Source: Companilactobacillus halodurans (lineage in GTDB: Bacteria; Bacillota; Bacilli; Lactobacillales; Lactobacillaceae). Taken from it: a stretch of DNA of 64,000 nucleotides. Below are positions 52,814 to 62,597 of this stretch, piece by piece. The stretch covers positions 1 through 64,000 of the forward strand of contig NZ_VDFP01000014.1 of assembly GCF_009600985.1 (NCBI RefSeq), read 5' to 3'. Position 1 is the first letter of the stretch, and each line of letters starts with the position of its first letter. The position numbers and the translations under genes are program-made. The notes under the pieces are model-generated. The model did not search any database and had not been told where the DNA came from. It saw only the letters and a list, made by a program, of their open reading frames with translations.

Positions 52814-53303
52814 AGTTTTCGTTCAACTGTCCCAATACTCTATCATAACTAGGTTCATCTGTTTGTACTGGCATGATTTCTGAATAGCTGATTTCATCAT
52901 TCTTATCAACCACCCAAACTGAACGGGCTAGGATGTTTAGGTCTTTTATCCAAAGGTTTGATTTCTTACCGAAGTCGTGGTCGACGTCTGATAGCATTCT
53001 CATGTTCTTAACGTTTTCAGCGGCGCACCAGTTGCTTTGTTCTTCTACTGTATTAGTAGAGATGGTTACGAAGTTGATGCTTGAGTGGGCGTCTACTTCT
53101 TCGTTAAAGTGCTTTGTTTGAATGCTGCATACGCTTGTGTTGATGTTTGGCACAACACTGATTAAGAGTGTCTTGTCTAGCAAGTCGCTTAATTTGACTT
53201 CGTTGTTGTCTTTGTCTAAAACAGTGAAGTCAGGGAATTTTTCACCTACTGACAATGGTTTTCCAATTGTTGAAACTGTATTTCCTTTAAACTCGAGATC
53301 CAT
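52812..53303 (-). CDS. tpx: thiol peroxidase
   Basis: 163 residues, normal for Tpx, a two-Cys atypical peroxiredoxin reduced by thioredoxin. NINTSVCSIQT carries the peroxidatic Cys59 and SNWCAAENVKN the resolving Cys93. FPDFTVLDKDNNEV near the N-terminus is also typical. AAAGGTG precedes the ATG. Its stop codon TAG lies in the tail of a hairpin repeat, which probably also forms the end of its mRNA. Confidence 0.94.
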   Translation of the reverse strand: MDLEFKGNTVSTIGKPLSVGEKFPDFTVLDKDNNEVKLSDLLDKTLLISVVPNINTSVCSIQTKHFNEEVDAHSSINFVTISTNTVEEQSNWCAAENVKNMRMLSDVDHDFGKKSNLWIKDLNILARSVWVVDKNDEISYSEIMPVQTDEPSYDRVLGQLNEN

Positions 53304-53404
53304 AAAGAATCACACCTTTCTTTTTGACATAGATATATTATAAGTTAGTTCAAAATGAAAGCCTAGAAATAAGATTACAAATTAAAGACGTACGAGGTCA
53401 CGAA

Positions 53405-53917
53405 ATGTTACTAATAGGAAGAAAAATAAAAATACGTAATTTTGAAAAGACTGATTTGAAGCCTTTTCTTGAATTGGTCAAAGACAAGAATAACCACGAT
53501 TCCTCAGGCCTGGAGTACACCACCGACGAAAAATTTGGTGCGGATATTTTCGACCTCTATTTGCGTCGAGAAGATGTTTATGCGATTGCTTTAAAGGATA
53601 ATGACTTGATGATCGGGCTGATTGAGCTAAATAAACGGGGCGTGACACAAACTCTGCTTGCTACCAGAGAAATCGGTTTCGTGATTGATAAAAAATTTCG
53701 ACACAAGGGTTATGCCAAAGAAGCGGTGCAGTTGTTGATTGACTACGGTTTCAATGAGCTTAAGTTAACGGAAATTTGGGCTGGCAGTCGAGAAGACAAT
53801 CCTATCTCCCAGAAACTCTTAGAAAAATTAAAGTTCGAATACATCTATAAAGTAAATCAAGCGGTTCCATACGTATCACAGGTTAATATCGTTAAGTATT
53901 ATCTTTTAAAAAAATAA
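53405..53917 (+). CDS. GNAT-family acetyltransferase (RimJ/RimL type)
   Basis: 170 residues. IKIRNFEKTDLKPFLELV opens the fold. IGLIELNKRG, then IGFVIDKKFRHKGYAKEAVQLLIDYGF (about 97-123) is the acetyl-CoA loop (RxxGY/A). LTEIWAGSREDNPISQKLLEKLKF is the last conserved block. Acceptor unknown, possibly a protein N-terminus or small amine. GAGG precedes the ATG. Confidence 0.88.
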   Translation: MLLIGRKIKIRNFEKTDLKPFLELVKDKNNHDSSGLEYTTDEKFGADIFDLYLRREDVYAIALKDNDLMIGLIELNKRGVTQTLLATREIGFVIDKKFRHKGYAKEAVQLLIDYGFNELKLTEIWAGSREDNPISQKLLEKLKFEYIYKVNQAVPYVSQVNIVKYYLLKK

Positions 53918-54031
53918 TTCATTTCTTGTAAGAATTTCTTAATTATTTCGGACTATTCATGGCGTAGACAGATGGTATTATACAAAGCGTAAGGAGAAAA
54001 CAAACAAGACTTTTGATGAGAGGTTTTTTAT

Positions 54032-54505
54032 ATGAAGAAGAAAATGAGATCTAGAAAAAGTCTCACAGTCAAAAAGCGAATGTTCGGTTTCTTCGCAATT
54101 GCCGTTATATTGTTGGGTGTGATTGGTGGATTTGGTTTTACACAAGTAATTGCCGAATCCAACAGTACGACAGGAGGTGGCGCTGACAGATCGGCACCAG
54201 TTGCAGTTGTCGCCAGCAAGTCAGACGCTGCTGATACTGACTTAGGTGGCGGTAATGCTTCAAATGCTAATGTAGTGTTGAATTCCGATAATACTGGAAC
54301 TAGTACAGGCGATAGCAATAAAGCTTCGATGAAGAATACTGGTACGACCGATACTACTCCGTCAGTGAATGTCAACAACATGTCATCATATCCACAAACG
54401 GGAGATGCACATGATACCGGATTGATCATAACAGGATTTTCAATCTTAATTGGTCTATTCGCTTTTTATGGTTATAAGCTCCGTAAAAGCTTAAGAATTT
54501 CGTGA
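54032..54505 (+). CDS. small LPXTG-like anchored protein of the WxL cluster
   Basis: 157 residues. A basic N-terminus with a hydrophobic helix (about 20-41), a low-complexity Ser/Thr/Asn/Gly-rich middle, then YPQTG, a hydrophobic helix and a basic tail (YGYKLRKSLRIS). YPQTG instead of LPxTG is still a plausible sortase A signal. Short LPXTG proteins of this kind accompany WxL and DUF916 genes in csc-type clusters of Lactobacillales. GAGG precedes the ATG. Confidence 0.78.
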   Translation: MKKKMRSRKSLTVKKRMFGFFAIAVILLGVIGGFGFTQVIAESNSTTGGGADRSAPVAVVASKSDAADTDLGGGNASNANVVLNSDNTGTSTGDSNKASMKNTGTTDTTPSVNVNNMSSYPQTGDAHDTGLIITGFSILIGLFAFYGYKLRKSLRIS

Positions 54506-54651
54506 GTTTCTAAGGTTTCAAGTGATTCAATTATGATAAATAACTTTTACGAATAATGAGATGTACGAGTTGTAAAATTTGTTATTATCTAATTGTAATC
54601 AAGTAAGACAAAAAACAAAAAAATAATTTTCTATATCAGGGAGGATATATC

Positions 54652-55500
54652 ATGAAATTATCAAGAAACGTCTTAGTAGGATCACTAGCAACAGCAGGAA
54701 TGGTTTTAGGAGCACTTGCACCAGCACTTACAGCACAAGCTGCAACAACATCAGGAACAGTTGATCCATCAACTGGTAAAGTTTCAGGAACAGTTGATTC
54801 AGAAACTGGTAAATATAAAACATCGGCAACAGATTCACTACCAGATGGTGGATTAGCAATTGCTTATGATGATGGTACAACTGATACAATTGGTGAAGCA
54901 TCCGCACAATCAAATGCTAACGTTAAAGTTGTTGACGGACTATTAGTACTTGACCAAGTTCCTGACTTTGGATTTGGTACAGCTGCAATGGGTTCAACAG
55001 TTGATTTGAACAATAACAAATATAACGATCAAGCAACAGATTCAGAAAATGCATCAGCTGTTAAAGTTATTGAATCACGTTCTGGCCAACCTGGTTTCAC
55101 TTTAAATGCAAGTATGTCACTATTTACAGATGGATCTACTGCTGCAGGTAAGGCATTTACAATGACATTAAACCCAGTTGGATTGACAAATGATGAAGGT
55201 GCTAATGTAGCAAACGAAGGTGCATCGTTAAAGACTGAAGAAGCTCCTATTACAGCAAGTGCAACCGCAGCACCTCAAACAGTTATAGATTTAGCTTCAG
55301 GTACATATAAAGCAGGTAGTATCAATGCCACATATAGTACTCCTGATTCAGCTTCATTGAAGCTAGTGGATGGAACTAATGGTTCAACAAGTTCTGATGC
55401 AAAAGATGCAGCTGTGAAGTCATATAATTCAACAATCACATGGACATTAGCTGCAAAACCAACAAAAACAGGAACAACAACAGCACCAGATGCTGGATAG
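54652..55500 (+). CDS. WxL-domain surface protein
   Basis: 282 residues. The signal peptide ends ALTAQAA (about 31). A Thr/Ser-rich region with a short repeat (SGTVDPSTGKV and SGTVDSETGKY) follows. The WxL domain spans about 100-265. Its second motif is intact (ITWTLAAKP); the first reads PGFTLNAS, with Phe in place of Trp. WxL proteins bind the wall non-covalently and assemble with DUF916 partners, here encoded just downstream. GGGAGG precedes the ATG and a terminator follows. Confidence 0.88.
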   Translation: MKLSRNVLVGSLATAGMVLGALAPALTAQAATTSGTVDPSTGKVSGTVDSETGKYKTSATDSLPDGGLAIAYDDGTTDTIGEASAQSNANVKVVDGLLVLDQVPDFGFGTAAMGSTVDLNNNKYNDQATDSENASAVKVIESRSGQPGFTLNASMSLFTDGSTAAGKAFTMTLNPVGLTNDEGANVANEGASLKTEEAPITASATAAPQTVIDLASGTYKAGSINATYSTPDSASLKLVDGTNGSTSSDAKDAAVKSYNSTITWTLAAKPTKTGTTTAPDAG

Positions 55501-55539
55501 TTTGAAATTATAAGAGTAATAAATTTATTATAAATAAAG

Positions 55540-55568
55540 AAACCACTACTACATTAGTAGTGGTTTTT
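55540..55568 (+). terminator. terminator after the WxL gene
   Basis: AAACCACTACT pairs perfectly with AGTAGTGGTTT, then T's. Confidence 0.88.
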
Positions 55569-55619
55569 ATTTTATAATGTAATCGGTTGTAATTAATTTT
55601 ATATCTGGGGAGGTATAGG

Positions 55620-56717
55620 ATGAATAAAAGAAAATTAAGAATCTTTTCGATATTATTGTTTTTTATAACAATTTTTGCAATAGGTTCTAATAATACAAAT
55701 GTCAAGGCTGCAGGTTCTTCTGGAGATTATTCTCTTAAGGTTGGTGGTTCAAATACTGATAATTTGAATATTGATGGTGGCAATTATTATATTACTGGTA
55801 ATCCTGGCCAATCTGTTGATTTGAAATTAATGGTTATCAATAGCGCTAATAGAACTAGACAATTCAAATTTAATGTAACAACGGCTTATACGACAGATAG
55901 TGGAGCAATTGGCTATAATAAATTAAAAGTTACTGACCCATCTTTGAAAATTCAGACACGCAGTTTAGCAACTCCTAAGAAAGCGGTTTTTTCCGTTCCT
56001 GGAAATAAGACAGCAACGTTGACTTTTAAGATGAAAGTTCCTGAAAAGAAATTCAATGGTACTTTGATGGGTGGTGTTTCAGTAGCCCCTTATAAAGAAA
56101 AAGCTAAAGGAACTGTTTCTAAGAATGGTACGTTGATTAAAAATAGATTTAGCTATTCTATTCCTATTCAAATTCGTCAAAGTGGTAATAAATCTGTTGA
56201 GCCTAAATACTCCATCAGATCTGTTAAGCCAGCATTAACAAATACATCCAATGGTAAAAATCAAGGTGTTAAGGCTAATATTCATAATTCTACTAATTCT
56301 TATGCTGGTACTTTGAAAGCACACGCGGTCATTACTAAAAAGGGTGATAAAGATTTCAAGATAACTGAGGATTCTCAAGCGGATATTGTACCAACGACAA
56401 ACTTCAATATGGGAATCTCATGGGGTAAAAAGTCATTGCAATCTGGTGATTATCACTTGAAGTTAACTTACAAGACTGAAGGTGGCATCAAGAGCTGGGT
56501 TCTCAACAAGGACTTCACTATTACTAATAACGATGCTGCTAAATACAACAAGCTAGCAGGTATCAAGCCAAACTATCTCTGGTTATACATTCTTCTAGCA
56601 ATTCTTGCATTAGCAATTATCCTCGGCTTAGGTATTTACTTAGGTAAGAGAAATAATAACAAGAATAATAATGGCAATAATAATTCTGGTAATAATACGA
56701 GAAGACGTCGTCGTTAA
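55620..56717 (+). CDS. DUF916/DUF3324 cell-surface protein (first of three)
   Basis: 365 residues. Signal peptide ending NVKAA (about 31). DUF916-type beta domain (about 35-160) with SLKVGGSNTDNLN...GNPGQSVDLKLMVIN and a VSVAPY segment, then DUF3324 (about 165-300). One membrane helix (about 318-340) and an Asn/Lys-rich tail ending in five Arg. These proteins (CscA type) are thought to hold WxL proteins at the membrane-wall interface. GGGGAGG precedes the ATG. Confidence 0.88.
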   Translation: MNKRKLRIFSILLFFITIFAIGSNNTNVKAAGSSGDYSLKVGGSNTDNLNIDGGNYYITGNPGQSVDLKLMVINSANRTRQFKFNVTTAYTTDSGAIGYNKLKVTDPSLKIQTRSLATPKKAVFSVPGNKTATLTFKMKVPEKKFNGTLMGGVSVAPYKEKAKGTVSKNGTLIKNRFSYSIPIQIRQSGNKSVEPKYSIRSVKPALTNTSNGKNQGVKANIHNSTNSYAGTLKAHAVITKKGDKDFKITEDSQADIVPTTNFNMGISWGKKSLQSGDYHLKLTYKTEGGIKSWVLNKDFTITNNDAAKYNKLAGIKPNYLWLYILLAILALAIILGLGIYLGKRNNNKNNNGNNNSGNNTRRRRR

Positions 56718-56730
56718 TAAAAAATAAATT

Positions 56731-56762
56731 AAGCTGTTCCAACACTTGGAGCAGCTTTTTTA
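56731..56762 (+). terminator. terminator after the first DUF916 gene
   Basis: AAGCTGTTCCAA pairs with TTGGAGCAGCTT, then T's. Confidence 0.85.
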
Positions 56763-56802
56763 GTATCATGTATTACATAAGGTCTCTGATTAGAGGATTA
56801 TT

Positions 56803-57786
56803 ATGAATAAAAAAATTATCTATTTTATATCAATTATTTTCTTTGCATTAGTTACTTTTATTATCAAGCCGCAAGCTGTAAAAGCTGACTTAAACGGCAT
56901 AACCGTTACGCCTTTGATTGAGAACGATTCAGATGTTACTGATCGTTTTCAAATCGTGGGGAAGTCTAAGGGCGTGCGGACATTAAAAATATCAATTTCT
57001 AATTTTGGGGTTAGAAAAGCTAACTTACGAGTTGTACCAACGAATGCCACGACATCGATGGATGGCAAAATCGTCTATACGCAAAATGTTAAAGCAGGAC
57101 AGTATGGCTTGAAGTATGCTTTTTCTGATATGACTAAACCGCAAACTGTCTTAGTACGTCCTAATAAAACTAAGGATTTAACTTTTAAAGTCAAATTGCC
57201 TAGTGGAAATATTAAAGGGTTGTTATTAGGTGGTTTCAATATTTATGATACTGGCAATCAAGTTCCTGGTAATGCGGATGTTCCAGTTTGGATTACCGAT
57301 GATAATAAACCAGTCGGCGGAATATTGAGTTTGCACAATTTGGGATTAGATGTCATCAGAAAAAAGCCACATATAATTATCAATCTCCAAAATAAAGAAC
57401 CGGGAATCATGAAAAATGTCATCGTTCATATGACAGTTAAGCGCAAGAGTTGGCTTGATCGATTCAATCTCGGTCCTAAAAAGATGCAAGTTGATACGAC
57501 TTATCCAAAGGTTGCACCTAACTCTCGTATTCCAGTTGACTTTGACCAAAATACTACGCCGATTCAAGCAGGCAAGTATGTCGTCAAAGGGGCCGCTCGT
57601 AGTGGCAAAGCAACTTGGACGTTCCATAAAACTTACACAATTACTCAAGAACAAGCCAATGATATTAATAAACGTTGCAAGGGTTTGATATATAATAAGA
57701 CTACAACATATATCTTGATTGTCTGCGTCTTGGTTTCAATCATCTTCTTAATTTTCTGGGCAATCTGGTATTCAGGTAGGAGCTAA
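56803..57786 (+). CDS. DUF916/DUF3324 cell-surface protein (second of three)
   Basis: 327 residues. Signal peptide ending AVKAD (about 29). The same domain order as its neighbours but shorter, with VRPNKTKDLTFKVKLP and LLLGGFNIYD as the DUF916 core, then a DUF3324-like half and one C-terminal helix with a short WYSGRS tail. AGAGGA precedes the ATG. The third family gene starts 4 bases after its stop, so they form one operon. Confidence 0.85.
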   Translation: MNKKIIYFISIIFFALVTFIIKPQAVKADLNGITVTPLIENDSDVTDRFQIVGKSKGVRTLKISISNFGVRKANLRVVPTNATTSMDGKIVYTQNVKAGQYGLKYAFSDMTKPQTVLVRPNKTKDLTFKVKLPSGNIKGLLLGGFNIYDTGNQVPGNADVPVWITDDNKPVGGILSLHNLGLDVIRKKPHIIINLQNKEPGIMKNVIVHMTVKRKSWLDRFNLGPKKMQVDTTYPKVAPNSRIPVDFDQNTTPIQAGKYVVKGAARSGKATWTFHKTYTITQEQANDINKRCKGLIYNKTTTYILIVCVLVSIIFLIFWAIWYSGRS

Positions 57787-57790
57787 AAGT

Positions 57791-58906
57791 ATGAAGAAAC
57801 GAATAATTATCTTTTTTTCAACATTATTATTGCTCTTGGCAACTATTTTGCCATTTGCGACAACAATTAAAGCTGACTCTGATAAGTCCTATGCCATTCA
57901 GGCAATTTTGCCGAATAATCAGATTAATAAAGATGAATCTTATTTTGATTTGAAAGTAGAACCAAATAAGGAGCAGACTTTAAAAGTTTTGATTGCTAAT
58001 ACGGGGAGCAAACCTATTACCGTCAAAGCATAAGTCAATAATGCCTATACAGCAGATTCAGGGGTCATCGGCTATGACAAATATGATGCCAAGCCTTACA
58101 AGTCTAAACTGCCATCTTTGACCTCGTTAGTTGATGGCAAACGTAAGCAAGTCGTTAAGTTAAAGACTGGGGAAAACAAGACAGTCGAATTTAAGGTGAA
58201 ATCACCAGCTTCCGAATATGCTGGTATTATTTTGGGTGGTGTCACGACAACGGCGTCAGTCAGTCCTACCAAATCAAAGAATATCAACATCAAGAATCAA
58301 GTTCACTACGTTAAAGGCGTCGTGCTTCGTTCAAAAGATGATGGGGTCATGCCAGATATGCATTTGACTTCAGCTGCTCCTAAAGCAGTGGCTGGTTCAA
58401 CCGGGATTGCCTATACGATGGACAATACCGCACCGATAAACATCAATAAAGTGTCTCTAACAGCTAAAATTAAAAATGGCTCTAAGACGACCAATTACAA
58501 TGCTGATAACTTGCAGATAGCTCCTAATTCGCGATTTAACTATTTTATTCCAATTAAAAAGTTAACAGCTGGAACTTATAAAGCTCAAATCACTTTAAAG
58601 AATAACAATGGCTTTAATAAGTCATTCAACTACAATATTACCGTTAAACAAAGAGAAGCTGATAACGTGACTGAAGCAGCCACGCCTAAGCAACAAACTA
58701 ACAATAAACAGTGGATAGCTATTATTGTTGGCATCATCGTTTTAATAGCGGTCGTCGTTTGGATGTATCTCTACTATTCACAACGTAACAAGGGTGATGG
58801 CCCTAAGAAAGGCCGCGGCAAGTTCAGATTGCCAAATAAGAAACAAACTGATGATTCTAAGAAGACTCGTTCAGGCGACACTAGATCGTCGCGTCATAAG
58901 AAATAA
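57791..58906 (+). pseudogene. DUF916/DUF3324 surface protein (third), interrupted by one in-frame TAA
   Basis: 371 codons in one frame, open except for TAA at 58031-58033 (codon 81), reading ITVKA-stop-VNNAYTADSGVIGY. The matching part of the first family member reads FNVTTAYTTDSGAIGY. A sense codon one base away is GAA, AAA or CAA; GAA would match the other two interrupted genes in this window. Signal peptide ending TIKAD, C-terminal helix (about 310-332) and basic tail are intact downstream. GGAGCT precedes the ATG. No credible restart after the stop (an ATG at 58118-region is internal). Confidence 0.85.
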
Positions 58907-58919
58907 TCTAGTTCAAAAC

Positions 58920-58961
58920 AAATAGGCCAAGGTAATCCATTTTGATTACCTTGGCCTATTT
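58920..58961. terminator. bidirectional terminator between DUF916 operon and Mga-like gene
   Basis: AAATAGGCCAAGGTAATC pairs perfectly with GATTACCTTGGCCTATTT (18 bp). Confidence 0.92.
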
Positions 58962-58970
58962 CTTAATGCT

Positions 58971-60484
58971 TTAAAGTGCTTTTTTCTTCTTTTTATTATC
59001 AATTTTATTTTTGAGTTTCTTCACATAAACTGCATTCAGTTGAATCAGCAACCAAATATAGTCTGGTCTTGTCGAAGAAATATCCCAAGTAATCACTTTT
59101 AGATTCTCTGGATATTTCTTTTTTTTGATATCTAATGGCAAGACGTCTAAAGATGTTATCAAAACATCGACATTTTCGTAAACGTTGCTTGGAACGATTT
59201 CAACGAACTTCAAAGTTCTGATATTCCTCAAAACTACTTCAGCTGCTTGGTTACCAGGATCAATCAAAACTTTGACCTTGATAACGTCTTCCTCACGAAT
59301 CGTGGAGATGTAACTTGGCAAGACCTGATAAAGATTTCTAGAAATCAATTCGGATGCATTATAGATACCAGTAAATTCGTTTTGGTCAACGTTTGAGAAG
59401 AATTTATAGATATCTTTATATAAATCCGTATAAACTCGTTCTTCATCGGAAGTGTACATCGTATCTAGATGCATGATTGAATAAGGCGCCATAATATAAT
59501 AGAATACGATGTCTCTTGTGACGTAGGTCATGATGTGTTTCAAAGTCTTTTGATTGTGATAAACACTCATGTCGTCGTGATAATGTTCTTTCAAAAAATC
59601 TATAAAGTGATAAACGAGCGCATAGAATTTCGGGTTGATTCTAGCATTAGCGTTGATTGGTTGTTCAAAAGCCGTATCGCTAGGTTGAAAAGCGGTCTTT
59701 CTAAAGAGATTGACTAACTTATTTTCATTATCCAACGCCAAAATAGGCACAATTGGATAATCCTCATGGGTCAAGATATCCTGACCAAGCATTTGATCAC
59801 CGAAAACATCGTTATAATAAGGCAATTCTTCGATGTAGTTACGTTTGATAAGTCTAATCCGTGAAATAGCTAAAAAATATTTTAATTGAATATGAACGAT
59901 TGGATTATCGAATTTGATCCCCGCGCGTCCGATAATCTGGTCGATTGAATTTTCTTGGATTAGTGTAAAAGGCCATTCTTGACCGTGATAAGTGTACCAA
60001 TAAACATAATATGCCATCCAGCGGATATTCTTTTCGTTTCCTTTGATTTCTAGTGTCGAGTTAGAAATCTTCAGGCCAAAATTCTTTAAGAATGCACGGA
60101 ATTTTGACATCCGTCGGTTCAAAGTTGACTTACTGGTAAAGTGGTCGCTACTAAAACTTTCAAATGAAGGATTAGAACTAGTCAATCCATAATTGAAAGC
60201 TTGGAAAACGATGGAATTTTTAACCAAGTATAGTCGATAAGTATCGATGGCAATTTTGCTGAAGTCGATTGATTCTATCTTTGTATCGCTAGCATCAATA
60301 TCGGGAGCGACGTCAGCAAGGTCTTCTAGTAATGCTTGGAAAATATTATATGCTTTTTGGTAGGTGAATTGTAGTCGGTTACTGATATTACTCAAGTTTA
60401 CTTCACGAGGAGGTAACGATTTAATCACAGTTAGCATGTGGTATTTCTCAACGTCTTGCTTACTAAGAAAATTTGCTCCAACAT
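58971..60484 (-). pseudogene. Mga-like regulator of the WxL cluster, possibly frameshifted at its start
   Basis: The frame from ATG 60437 gives 488 residues, with only a weak GAG site. A better start, ATG at 60484 with GGGGGAAG, opens a frame that stops after 17 codons. One more G in the GG at about 60477 would join them (MLGANFLSKQDVEKYHMLTV). The protein has an Mga-type winged helix (FTSKSTLNRRMSKFRAFLKNF, about 95-116), PRD-like helical domains, and a C-terminal EIIB-like part (VLIDPGNQAAEVVLRN). Such regulators control surface proteins and often lie beside WxL clusters. If the 60437 start is used, the gene is intact. Confidence 0.72.
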
Positions 60485-60541
60485 ATGTCTTCCCCCGGTA
60501 ACGTTATAATTAAAAAAGTTTAATAATATACGAAACACTAC

Positions 60542-60570
60542 TTGCTACTATCTTAACATTTATTTATAAT
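60542..60570 (+). promoter_or_regulatory. promoter of the lysine riboswitch leader
   Basis: TTGCTA (60542-60547) and TATAAT (60565-60570), 17 bases apart, just before the L-box. Confidence 0.65.
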
Positions 60571-60581
60571 GTTTTGTAATC

Positions 60582-60735
60582 AGATAGAGGTGCAATCTTT
60601 ATTATTAGTATTTTTGAGTGCGGATAGGGTACTTTGAAAAAATATGAAAGGAAAGTTTGCCGAAATCATGTTATCCCTACTTGGTAATTTGATTGGGCTA
60701 TTGCTTAATAGGCAGTAGACTGTCGCTTTTTGCGT
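60582..60735 (+). promoter_or_regulatory. lysine riboswitch (L-box)
   Basis: The conserved L-box blocks occur in order: AGATAGAGGTGCAATCTTTA, TTAGTATT, GGATAGGGTAC, TGAAAGGAAAGTTTGCCGAA, then GGCAGTAGACTGTCGC. A terminator and then an amino acid permease gene follow. Lysine binding should end transcription early, so the permease is probably a lysine importer. Confidence 0.88.
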
Positions 60736-60762
60736 TGAGCTATTGATTAATGGGATAATTAT

Positions 60763-60806
60763 AATCCTTATTGTCGGTAGTTCCTCTGATAATAAGGATT
60801 TTTTTT
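60763..60806 (+). terminator. lysine riboswitch terminator
   Basis: AATCCTTATTGTC pairs with GATAATAAGGATT (one A-C mismatch), then eight T's. Confidence 0.85.
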
Positions 60807-60829
60807 ATATCCAAAAAGGGGAATGAAAG

Positions 60830-62278
60830 ATGGAAAATAATGATGTGAATAGGTCGTTGAAGACCCGTCACTTATCGATGATTGCGCTTGGTGGTTCAAT
60901 TGGAACTGGGCTCTTTGTCGCAAGTGGCTCGTCGATTTCAACAGCTGGTCCAGGAGGAGCTTTGATAGCTTATGTGGCTATCGGTATCATGGTGTACTTC
61001 TTGATGACTAGTCTAGGAGAAATGGCAACATATATGCCAGTCTCTGGATCGTTCGCTACATATGCAACAAAATTTATCGACCCTGCTTTTGGGTTTGCGC
61101 TAGGTTGGAATTACTGGTTCAACTGGGCTATCACACTGGCAGTCGACCTATCTACAATTTCTTTAGTAGTTAAGTATTGGTTCCCAAGCTGGACTTCGTG
61201 GAAAATCAGTTTGACGTTCATGATAATCCTCTTGGTAATTAATTTTATTTCGGTAAGTTCATTTGGAGAAACAGAATATTGGTTGTCATCAATCAAGGTT
61301 ACCGCCGTTATTATCTTCTTGATTGTTGGTATTTTAAGCATTCTTGGTATTTTAGGTAATCAAAACTTTGTCGGATTGACAAATTATTCATATAAGAAGG
61401 CACCTTTTGTCGGAGGAATACCGGCAATCCTAAGCGTCTTCGTCGTTGCTGGGTTCTCATTTCAGGGAACTGAATTGATCGGTATCACAGCTGGTGAATC
61501 AGCAACGCCAGAAAAGAGTATTCCTAAGGCTATCAAACAAGTCTTTTGGAGAATCCTTCTATTTTATATTTTATCAATCGCTGTTATTGGTGCCTTGATT
61601 CCTTATACAAGTCCTAACTTGTTGGGTTCAGGTGCTGGCGATATTGCTATCAGTCCATTTACGATTGTCTTTAAGAAAGTCGGGATTCCTTTAGCCGCTG
61701 GAGTCATGAATGCTGTAATTTTAACTTCGGTTATTTCAGCTGCTAACTCAGGTCTTTATGCTGCTAGTCGGATGCTTTGGTCAATGAGTAAAAATGGCAT
61801 GGCACCTAAGGCTTTTCAAAGAACTAATGGTCGTGGGGTTCCCGTCTTCTCACTTCTTTTGACAGCGCTAATTGGAGCCATCGCGCTATTTACAAGTTTA
61901 TATGGCGACTCATTTTATGAATTACTAGTTGCTGCTAGTGGGTTGACTGGATTTATCGCTTGGCTGGGAATCGCTTTTTCCCATTACCGCTTCAGAAAGG
62001 CTTACCTATATAAGGGATACAGTCTCGATGATTTGAGATACAAGGCTAAGTGGTTCCCATTTGGTCCAATTTTAGCCATTATCTTAGGTATCATTATTAT
62101 TTTGGGTCAAGATGTTCGTTCAATGGTTAATTTCAACTTTGGACGTTTATTGATTAGTTACAGTGGTTTGATTATTCTCTTTATTTGCTGGGCTTACTAC
62201 AAGATTAAGCATAAGACTAAGTTCTTGAAACTTGAAGATATCGATGTTGAGCAAGAAAAGAAGGATAATCATTACTAG
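60830..62278 (+). CDS. amino acid permease, probably lysine-specific (LysP-like)
   Basis: 482 residues, twelve helices of the APC superfamily. RSLKTRHLSMIALGGSIGTGLFVASGSSI is the first helix signature. GEMATYMPVSGSFATYATKFIDPAFGFALGWNYW and FQGTELIGITAGES follow. The lysine riboswitch in its leader, not only homology, argues for lysine as substrate. AAAGGGG precedes the ATG. Acidic C-terminal tail. Confidence 0.92.
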   Translation: MENNDVNRSLKTRHLSMIALGGSIGTGLFVASGSSISTAGPGGALIAYVAIGIMVYFLMTSLGEMATYMPVSGSFATYATKFIDPAFGFALGWNYWFNWAITLAVDLSTISLVVKYWFPSWTSWKISLTFMIILLVINFISVSSFGETEYWLSSIKVTAVIIFLIVGILSILGILGNQNFVGLTNYSYKKAPFVGGIPAILSVFVVAGFSFQGTELIGITAGESATPEKSIPKAIKQVFWRILLFYILSIAVIGALIPYTSPNLLGSGAGDIAISPFTIVFKKVGIPLAAGVMNAVILTSVISAANSGLYAASRMLWSMSKNGMAPKAFQRTNGRGVPVFSLLLTALIGAIALFTSLYGDSFYELLVAASGLTGFIAWLGIAFSHYRFRKAYLYKGYSLDDLRYKAKWFPFGPILAIILGIIIILGQDVRSMVNFNFGRLLISYSGLIILFICWAYYKIKHKTKFLKLEDIDVEQEKKDNHY

Positions 62279-62309
62279 TTGAAATTTGTGATGCTTTAAA
62301 CTATTATTA

Positions 62310-62534
62310 AAGATGAATATAACGCTAAAAGAGTGCCTACTCACAAACCCTTCAGAGAGACGATGGTCGGTGTGAATCGTTAAGGTTTTTATTCCAGCAT
62401 TCTATGGTAACGGGTAATTCCGTTCGGTTTGATCCGATAAAATCTGAAAGTGCAGTGTATTTGCATACGCTGAAACTGGGTGGTACCGCGAATAGTCGAT
62501 TCGTCCCTTTATTGGGATGAATCGGCTATTTTTT
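62310..62534 (+). promoter_or_regulatory. T-box leader of serS
   Basis: GGGTGGTACCGCG (62478-62490) is the canonical T-box antiterminator bulge. Upstream, a stem I region with AGAGAGACGATGGTCGGTG is present. The terminator AATAGTCGATTCGTCCC with GGGATGAATCGGCTATT and T's (62491-62534) follows. Uncharged tRNA-Ser should stabilise the antiterminator. I did not assign the specifier codon. Confidence 0.92.
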
Positions 62535-62597
62535 ATGCGTTAGTTTTTATCAAAACTGTTTACTTATGTGGCACAGTTAAAATATAGGAGGTTGGTC

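Noticed and set aside
54028..54429. Leftward 133-codon frame opposite the LPXTG-like gene
   Set aside because: It is a shadow of the low-complexity coding strand and has no ribosome site.
58118..58906. Separate gene after the TAA in the third DUF916 gene
   Set aside because: Same frame as the first part. The ATG lies inside a conserved domain and has no ribosome site.
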